Below the pieces are notes generated by a model, which was not told the DNA's origin, made no database searches, and worked only from the letters and a program-made list of their open reading frames with translations. The translations under genes were made by a program, and so were the position numbers. A stretch of 64,000 nt of DNA. It comes from Streptomyces guryensis (GTDB taxonomy: Bacteria > Actinomycetota > Actinomycetes > Streptomycetales > Streptomycetaceae). The stretch's first letter is position 1. Each line of letters begins with the position of its first letter. Where the stretch lies: contig NZ_JAJSBI010000023.1 of the NCBI RefSeq assembly GCF_021261325.1, forward strand, positions 115,913-179,912, read 5' to 3'. Positions 59,770 through 64,000 of the stretch are shown piece by piece.

Positions 59770-60189
59770 ATGAGCGATCTTCACATCCGCTGCGCCACCC
59801 TCTCGGACATCGATACCGTGCTGCAGTTCTGGCGCGACGCCGCGGAAGGAACGAGCATCAGTGACGATCAGGACGGAGTGGCCCGACTCATCACACGAGA
59901 CCCCGAAGCCCTGCTCCTCGCAGAGCGCGACAGCGTCCTCACCGGAACCGTCATAGCCGGCTTCGACGGATGGCGATGCTCCGCCTACCGACTCGCCGTA
60001 CACCCGGACCACCGTCGGCAAGGCATCGCCACCGCCCTGCTGGAAGCAGCTGAACAACGCTTCGCCACCCTGGGCGGACGACGCGTCGATGCCATGGTCC
60101 TGGAAGCCAACGAGCAGGCCCACCACACCTGGGCCGCGGCTGGCTACCATCGCGAGGACCACTGGCGACGCTGGGTCAAGCCGCTGTAG
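59770..60189 (+). CDS. GNAT family N-acetyltransferase
   Basis: 139-aa acetyltransferase. Motif A LAVHPDHRRQGIATALLEAAEQR (acetyl-CoA pyrophosphate loop) and the C-terminal ANEQAHHTWAAAGY are canonical. Substrate unknown. A damaged second copy follows 18 nt downstream. Confidence 0.88.
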   Translation: MSDLHIRCATLSDIDTVLQFWRDAAEGTSISDDQDGVARLITRDPEALLLAERDSVLTGTVIAGFDGWRCSAYRLAVHPDHRRQGIATALLEAAEQRFATLGGRRVDAMVLEANEQAHHTWAAAGYHREDHWRRWVKPL

Positions 60190-60206
60190 GCGATCTTGTG
60201 AGCAGC

Positions 60207-60449
60207 AAGCATTCGACGGCTGGCGCTGCCATCTGTACCGGCAGGCTGCCGGTGGGCCCGGACCGCCGCCGCCAGGGCATCGGCTCGGCCCTGCCGGCCG
60301 CGGCCGAGGAACGGTTCGTGCGGCTCGGGGGACGGCGCGGGGACACGGTGGTGCTCGTGCGCAACGAGACCGGGCAGCATGCCTGGCGGCCGGCCGGGTA
60401 CACGCCTGAGGAGCACCGGCGGCGCTGGGCGAAGCACCTCACACCCTGA
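60207..60449 (+). pseudogene. Truncated GNAT copy
   Basis: FDGWRCHLYRQAA (one frame) and VGPDRRRQGIGSALPAAAEERF...GGRRGDTVVLVRNETGQHAWRPAGYTPEEHRRRWAKHL (another) match the C-terminal two-thirds of the intact neighbour after one frameshift. The N-terminal part is absent. Confidence 0.7.
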
Positions 60450-60617
60450 CCACCTTTGCCGGTCCTTTACTATTGGAGGACAGTATCCGGGTCCCTTCCG
60501 GCCCTCCGATGAAAGGTGTGAGCGTCCGCCCATGGGCGAGCCTCCCAGTAGTGCGCGCAGCACACGACATCGCGCGTTCCTCCCGCCCCTGTCCGACGAT
60601 GGGACGGAGGTGACCCG

Positions 60618-61955
60618 ATGACCGAAGTGCTCCTCCTGCTGGTGGCGATCCTGCTGTCGCTCGCCTGCGGCGCCTTCGTCGCGGCCGAGTTCTCGCTGAC
60701 CACCGTCGAGCGGGCCGACCTCGAGCGGGCCGTGGAGCGCGGCGAGCGGGGTGCGGCCGGCGCCCTCAAGGCCGTACGGAGCCTGACGTTCCAGCTCTCC
60801 GGCGCGCAACTCGGCATCACCGTCACCAACCTGGTCGTCGGCATGCTCTCCGAACCGTCGATCGCCAAGCTGATCGCGGGCCCGCTGGAGGCGCTCGGCA
60901 TCCCGGACTCCACGGCGAGCTCACTCGCCCTGGTACTCGGTACCGCCCTGTCGACCGTGTTCCTGATGGTCGTCGGCGAGCTGGTGCCCAAGAACTGGGC
61001 GATCTCCTCACCGCTGGCCGTGGCCAAGCGGGTGGGCAACGCGCAGCGCCTGTTCAGCTCGGCCTTCCGTCCTTTCATCAGCCACCTCAACAACACGGCG
61101 AACCACGCGGTACGCCGTTTCGGTCTGGAGCCCACCGAGGAGCTGGCCTCGGCGCGCGGCCCCAAGGAGCTGGCCGCGCTGGCCCGGCACTCCGCCAAGG
61201 AGGGCGCCCTGGAGGCGGACACCGCGGAGCTGTTCGTGCGGACCCTGAACCTCGCCGACCTGACCGCGGAGAACGTGATGACGCCCCGCGTCCAGGTCAT
61301 CGCCCTCGAAGTCCAGGCGACCTGCGAGGACGTGGCGAACGCGACCCGGGCGACCGGGCTCTCCCGCTTCCCGGTCTACCGCGGCAGCCTCGACTCGGTC
61401 GTGGGCACCGCGCACATCAAGGACGTCCTCGCGATACCGGCCGACCGGCGCCGACACACCCACGTCTCCGAACTGATGCGTGAACCGCTCCTCGTCCCCG
61501 AGACGCTGACCGTCGACCGGCTGCTCGACCGGCTGTCCGGCAAACGCACCATGGCCGTCGTCATCGACGAGTACGGCGGCACGGCAGGCGTGGCTACGCT
61601 GGAGGACATCGTCGAGGAGGTCGTCGGCGAGGTACGGGACGAGCACGACCCGCACGAGACGCCCGACCTGGCCCCGGCGGGCAGCGACGACGCGGGCCGC
61701 ACGCTGTACTCGGCCGACGGCTCGGCCCGGGTGGACCAGCTCGTGCGCGTCGGGCTCAGGGCGCCGGAGGGGCCGTACGAGACGCTGGCCGGCCTCGTCG
61801 CGGCGGAACTCGGCCACATCCCGGCCGTGGGCGACTCCGTCGAGGTCGGCGGCTGGCGGCTCGACGTGGTGGACGCCGCTGGGCGCAGGGCCGCGCGGGT
61901 GCTGATGCACGCGCCGTCCGAGGACGGGACGACGGACCGGGAGGGCACGAAGTGA
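60618..61955 (+). CDS. CNNM/CorC-family membrane protein (DUF21-CBS-CorC)
   Basis: 445-aa protein. A DUF21 transmembrane domain (about residues 1-200; ACGAFVAAEFSL, LSGAQLGITVTNLVVGMLSEPSI, VVGELVPKNWAIS) is followed by two CBS domains (about 215-340) and a C-terminal CorC/HlyC domain (about 355-430). Members are linked to magnesium/cobalt efflux or homeostasis. GGAGGTG precedes ATG 60618. It overlaps the second CNNM gene by 4 nt. Confidence 0.88.
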   Translation: MTEVLLLLVAILLSLACGAFVAAEFSLTTVERADLERAVERGERGAAGALKAVRSLTFQLSGAQLGITVTNLVVGMLSEPSIAKLIAGPLEALGIPDSTASSLALVLGTALSTVFLMVVGELVPKNWAISSPLAVAKRVGNAQRLFSSAFRPFISHLNNTANHAVRRFGLEPTEELASARGPKELAALARHSAKEGALEADTAELFVRTLNLADLTAENVMTPRVQVIALEVQATCEDVANATRATGLSRFPVYRGSLDSVVGTAHIKDVLAIPADRRRHTHVSELMREPLLVPETLTVDRLLDRLSGKRTMAVVIDEYGGTAGVATLEDIVEEVVGEVRDEHDPHETPDLAPAGSDDAGRTLYSADGSARVDQLVRVGLRAPEGPYETLAGLVAAELGHIPAVGDSVEVGGWRLDVVDAAGRRAARVLMHAPSEDGTTDREGTK

Positions 61956-62974
61956 CCGCCGTACAGCTGCTGATCGGCCTGGCGACCCTCGTCGTCAACG
62001 CCTTCTTCGTCGGCGCCGAGTTCGCGCTGATCTCCGTACGGCGTTCACAGATCGAGCAGTATGTGGAGGGAGACGCGGAGGGCGACCGGCGGGCGAAGAG
62101 CGTGCTGTGGGGCCTGGAGCACGTGTCCGCGCTGATGGCGGCCGCGCAGCTCGGCATCACCCTGTGCACCCTGGTCCTGGGCGTGGTCGCGGAGCCGGCC
62201 ATCGCCCATCTGCTGGAGCCGGTGTTCCACGCCGTGGGCGTCCCGGAGTCCGCGGGCCATGCGGTGTCCTTCGTGATCGCCCTGACCTTGGCGACGTATC
62301 TGCACATGCTGCTCGGCGAGATGGTGCCGAAGAACATCGCGCTCGCGGAGCCGGTGCGCAGCGCGCTGCTGCTCGGGCCGCCGCTGGTCGCCCTGGCGCG
62401 GGCGCTGCGCCCGGTGATCTTCGCGATCAACGCCTTCGCGAACACCCTTCTGAAGCTGCTGCGCGTGGAGACCAAGGGCGAGGTCGCGGCCACCTTCTCG
62501 GACGCCGAGCTCGCCCGGATCGTGCGGGACTCGGGCGAGGCGGGACTGATCGACGACCGCGCGCTGGAGCGGCTGCACGACGCTCTGGAACTGGGCCGTC
62601 GTCCCGTGCGCGACGTGGTGCTCCCGCTGGAAGGCGTCGTCCACGCGCGCGTGGGCGTCACGCCGGAGGAGCTGGAGCGGCTGTCGGCCCAGTCGGGCTT
62701 CTCCCGCTTCCCGGTGGTGGACGAGGGTCGCCGCATCGTCGGCTATCTGCACGTCAAGGACGCGCTGGACGCCCCCGGCCGGAACGTGCCGTTCCGCGTC
62801 CGGGACATGCGGCCCATCGCGCGGGTACGGGAGGGCACACCGCTGGACGACGTGCTCACGGCGATGAGGGGCAGCCGTACCCACCTGGCGGCGGTGCTCG
62901 GCGGCGACGGCCGGCTGGCCGGGCTGGTGACCATGGAGGACGTGCTGCAGGAGCTGTTCGGGCAGCGGGCCTGA
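61952..62974 (+). CDS. Second CNNM-type membrane protein (DUF21-CBS, no CorC domain)
   Basis: 340-aa paralogue with DUF21 (FFVGAEFALISVRRSQIE, AAQLGITLCTLVLGVVAEPAI, LGEMVPKNIALAEP) and CBS pair, ending soon after TMEDVLQELFG; the terminal CorC domain is absent. GTG 61952 overlaps the preceding stop (GTGA). The pair probably forms a heteromeric transporter. Confidence 0.86.
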   Translation: MTAVQLLIGLATLVVNAFFVGAEFALISVRRSQIEQYVEGDAEGDRRAKSVLWGLEHVSALMAAAQLGITLCTLVLGVVAEPAIAHLLEPVFHAVGVPESAGHAVSFVIALTLATYLHMLLGEMVPKNIALAEPVRSALLLGPPLVALARALRPVIFAINAFANTLLKLLRVETKGEVAATFSDAELARIVRDSGEAGLIDDRALERLHDALELGRRPVRDVVLPLEGVVHARVGVTPEELERLSAQSGFSRFPVVDEGRRIVGYLHVKDALDAPGRNVPFRVRDMRPIARVREGTPLDDVLTAMRGSRTHLAAVLGGDGRLAGLVTMEDVLQELFGQRA

Positions 62975-63041
62975 ACCGTCCGGCGGGAGAGCCGGGCCGA
63001 CCGACCGACGGGTATGCATCCGGGATACCATCTCTTCCGCC

Positions 63042-63881
63042 ATGCAGAAGAACCCCATACACACCAGCCTGGTCGCGCTCGGCGACTCCTTCACCGAGGG
63101 CATGTCGGACCTGCTTCCGGACGGCTCCTACCGGGGCTGGGCCGACCTCCTCGCCGGCCGGATGGCGGCCGTCACGCCCGGCTTCCGGTATGCCAACCTC
63201 GCCGTCCGCGGCAAACTGATCAAGCAGATCGTCGACGAGCAGGTCGACGTGGCGGCCGCCATGCGGCCCGACGTGATCACGCTGGTGGGCGGCCTCAACG
63301 ACACGCTGCGGCCCAAATGCGACATGGGGAGGGTACGGGGCCTGCTCACCGAGGCCGTGGAGCGGCTGGCCCCGGCCTGCGAGCAACTGGTGCTGATGCG
63401 CAGCCCGGGCCGCCAGGGACCGGTCCTGGAGCGCTTCCGGCCCCGCATGGAGGAACTCTTCGCCACCGTCGACGAGCTCGCCGAACGGCACGGCGCGGTG
63501 GTCGTCGACCTGTACGGGGCTCCGTCGCTCGCCGACCCGCGGATGTGGGACGTCGACCGGCTGCACCTGACGGCGGAGGGGCACCGCAGGGTCGCCGAGG
63601 CCGTCTGGCAGACGCTTGGCTACGACCCCGAGGACGCGGAGTGGCGCACACCGCTGGCGATGACGCCGCCCCCGGGGTGGGCCAGCCGTCGGGTGGCGGA
63701 CGTCCGCTTCGCCCGGCAGCACCTGCTGCCGTGGATCGGCCGCCGCCTGACGGGCCGCTCCTCCGGGGACGGCCGAACAGGCGCCCACTTCAGCGCTGAG
63801 CTGGGCAAAGCCTTCTGGGTCACCCCTGCGGACCACACAGACCCCGGCCCTGTGACGGACTGGCGACGGGTGGGGCCCTAG
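63042..63881 (+). CDS. SGNH/GDSL hydrolase
   Basis: 279-aa cytosolic esterase-like protein. Block I SLVALGDSFTEGMSD with the nucleophile Ser, block III GGLNDTL and block V DVDRLHLT with the Asp/His pair. No signal peptide. The last codons run RRVGP then TAG; the TAG is part of a CTAG that is the likely insertion target of the IS element that follows, so the C-terminus may be altered. Confidence 0.87.
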   Translation: MQKNPIHTSLVALGDSFTEGMSDLLPDGSYRGWADLLAGRMAAVTPGFRYANLAVRGKLIKQIVDEQVDVAAAMRPDVITLVGGLNDTLRPKCDMGRVRGLLTEAVERLAPACEQLVLMRSPGRQGPVLERFRPRMEELFATVDELAERHGAVVVDLYGAPSLADPRMWDVDRLHLTAEGHRRVAEAVWQTLGYDPEDAEWRTPLAMTPPPGWASRRVADVRFARQHLLPWIGRRLTGRSSGDGRTGAHFSAELGKAFWVTPADHTDPGPVTDWRRVGP

Positions 63882-64000
63882 GGCCTGTTGCGAAAGTGCT
63901 GGTCACAGCCACTCGTTAATGGCTGCGACCAGCACGGTCGCTTCGAAGCGGACGGCGAGTTTGTCGTAACGAGTGGCGACGGCCCGGTGGCGCTTGAGAC
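63878..64000 (-). mobile_element. IS5-family insertion sequence, one end (continues beyond window)
   Basis: After the CTAG at 63878-63881 the sequence GGCCTGTTGCGAAAGTGCTGG looks like an IS5-type terminal repeat (only 63882-63901 quoted in part). On the minus strand, 64000-63903 encodes the transposase end: KRHRAVATRYDKLAVRFE...VAAINEWL then stop. CTAG fits the YTAR target of IS5-group elements. Confidence 0.8.
63903..64000 (-). CDS. IS5-family transposase, C-terminal 32 residues (partial)
   Basis: Frame open to the window edge; reads LKRHRAVATRYDKLAVRFE, then TVLVAAINEWL and TGA at 63905-63903, the standard end of IS5-type transposases (RHRxVATRYDK...). The rest of the gene is outside the window, so whether the copy is intact cannot be seen. 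Confidence 0.82.
   Translation of the reverse strand, partial: LKRHRAVATRYDKLAVRFEATVLVAAINEWL

Noticed and set aside
60460..60617. Possible M-box or other metal riboswitch before the CNNM genes
   Set aside because: GGCGAGCCTCCC looks slightly like an M-box block, but the other conserved blocks are not found.

Overview
This 64-kb window is chromosomal DNA of a Streptomyces or a very close relative. GC content is very high with strong third-position bias. Several genes start with GTG or TTG. WhiJ-type XRE/DUF397 genes, SpoIIE-type phosphatases, UreABCFGD order and familiar Streptomyces dispersed palindromic repeats are all present. No rRNA, tRNA, CRISPR array or prophage was found.

Layout. 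1-5.5 kb: the 3' end of a 6-phosphofructokinase gene, a CtaG-like membrane protein, and a small signalling locus (PASTA lipoprotein, Ser/Thr kinase, 56-aa membrane protein). 5.5-9.7 kb (minus strand): LytTR response regulator, small membrane protein, sodium:solute symporter and LytS-type kinase, which looks like a carboxylate-sensing uptake operon. 9.7-12.4 kb: Lrp regulator, arginine-degrading amidinohydrolase and ornithine aminotransferase, preceded by two matched dyads. 12.5-17.3 kb: two SpoIIE-type phosphatases and a PlsC acyltransferase. 17.3-24.5 kb (minus strand): a secreted aminopeptidase-like hydrolase, the urease operon ureABCFGD and a TetR regulator. 24.5-28 kb: a membrane protein under the TetR operators, an orphan YefM-type antitoxin divergent from a clpP paralogue, and a c-di-AMP (ydaO) riboswitch in front of an NlpC/P60 cell-wall hydrolase. 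28-30 kb: an ATPase/XRE/DUF397 developmental-type triad in which the XRE gene carries a TTA codon. 30-34.4 kb: a complete late biotin pathway (bioF divergent from bioBAD). 34.4-39.3 kb (minus strand): a PQQ-dependent sugar dehydrogenase followed by pqqABCDE. 39.4-50 kb: a decayed hydrolase gene, a large LuxR regulator with a recent internal tandem duplication, a secreted lipase, a methyltransferase, a Fic-like/RHH toxin-antitoxin pair, a MacB-type ABC exporter and an F420-type oxidoreductase.

From about 50 kb the region is scarred. A GH3 glucosidase fragment abuts a MalG-type permease fragment, followed by an intact GH13 alpha-glucosidase, an IS5-type relic, a coupled GH92 mannosidase/PI-PLC pair for secretion, a decayed stretch with an IS3-type relic, a PRTase-like hypothetical gene, a GNAT gene with a broken tandem copy, two CNNM/CorC transport proteins and an SGNH hydrolase. 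The end of an IS5-type element begins directly after the SGNH stop codon and runs off the window.

Themes: nitrogen release (urease, arginine/ornithine), cofactor supply (biotin, PQQ with its own enzyme), signalling (c-di-AMP, Ser/Thr kinase, SpoIIE phosphatases, a possible bldA-dependent regulator) and secreted hydrolases. No single gene set looks like a wholly unknown system. The best leads are the YefM-operator/ClpP locus, the possible misnaming of the dimethylargininase-like enzyme, the GH92/PI-PLC couple, the LuxR tandem duplication, the Cys/His tail of BioB and the PRTase-like hypothetical.
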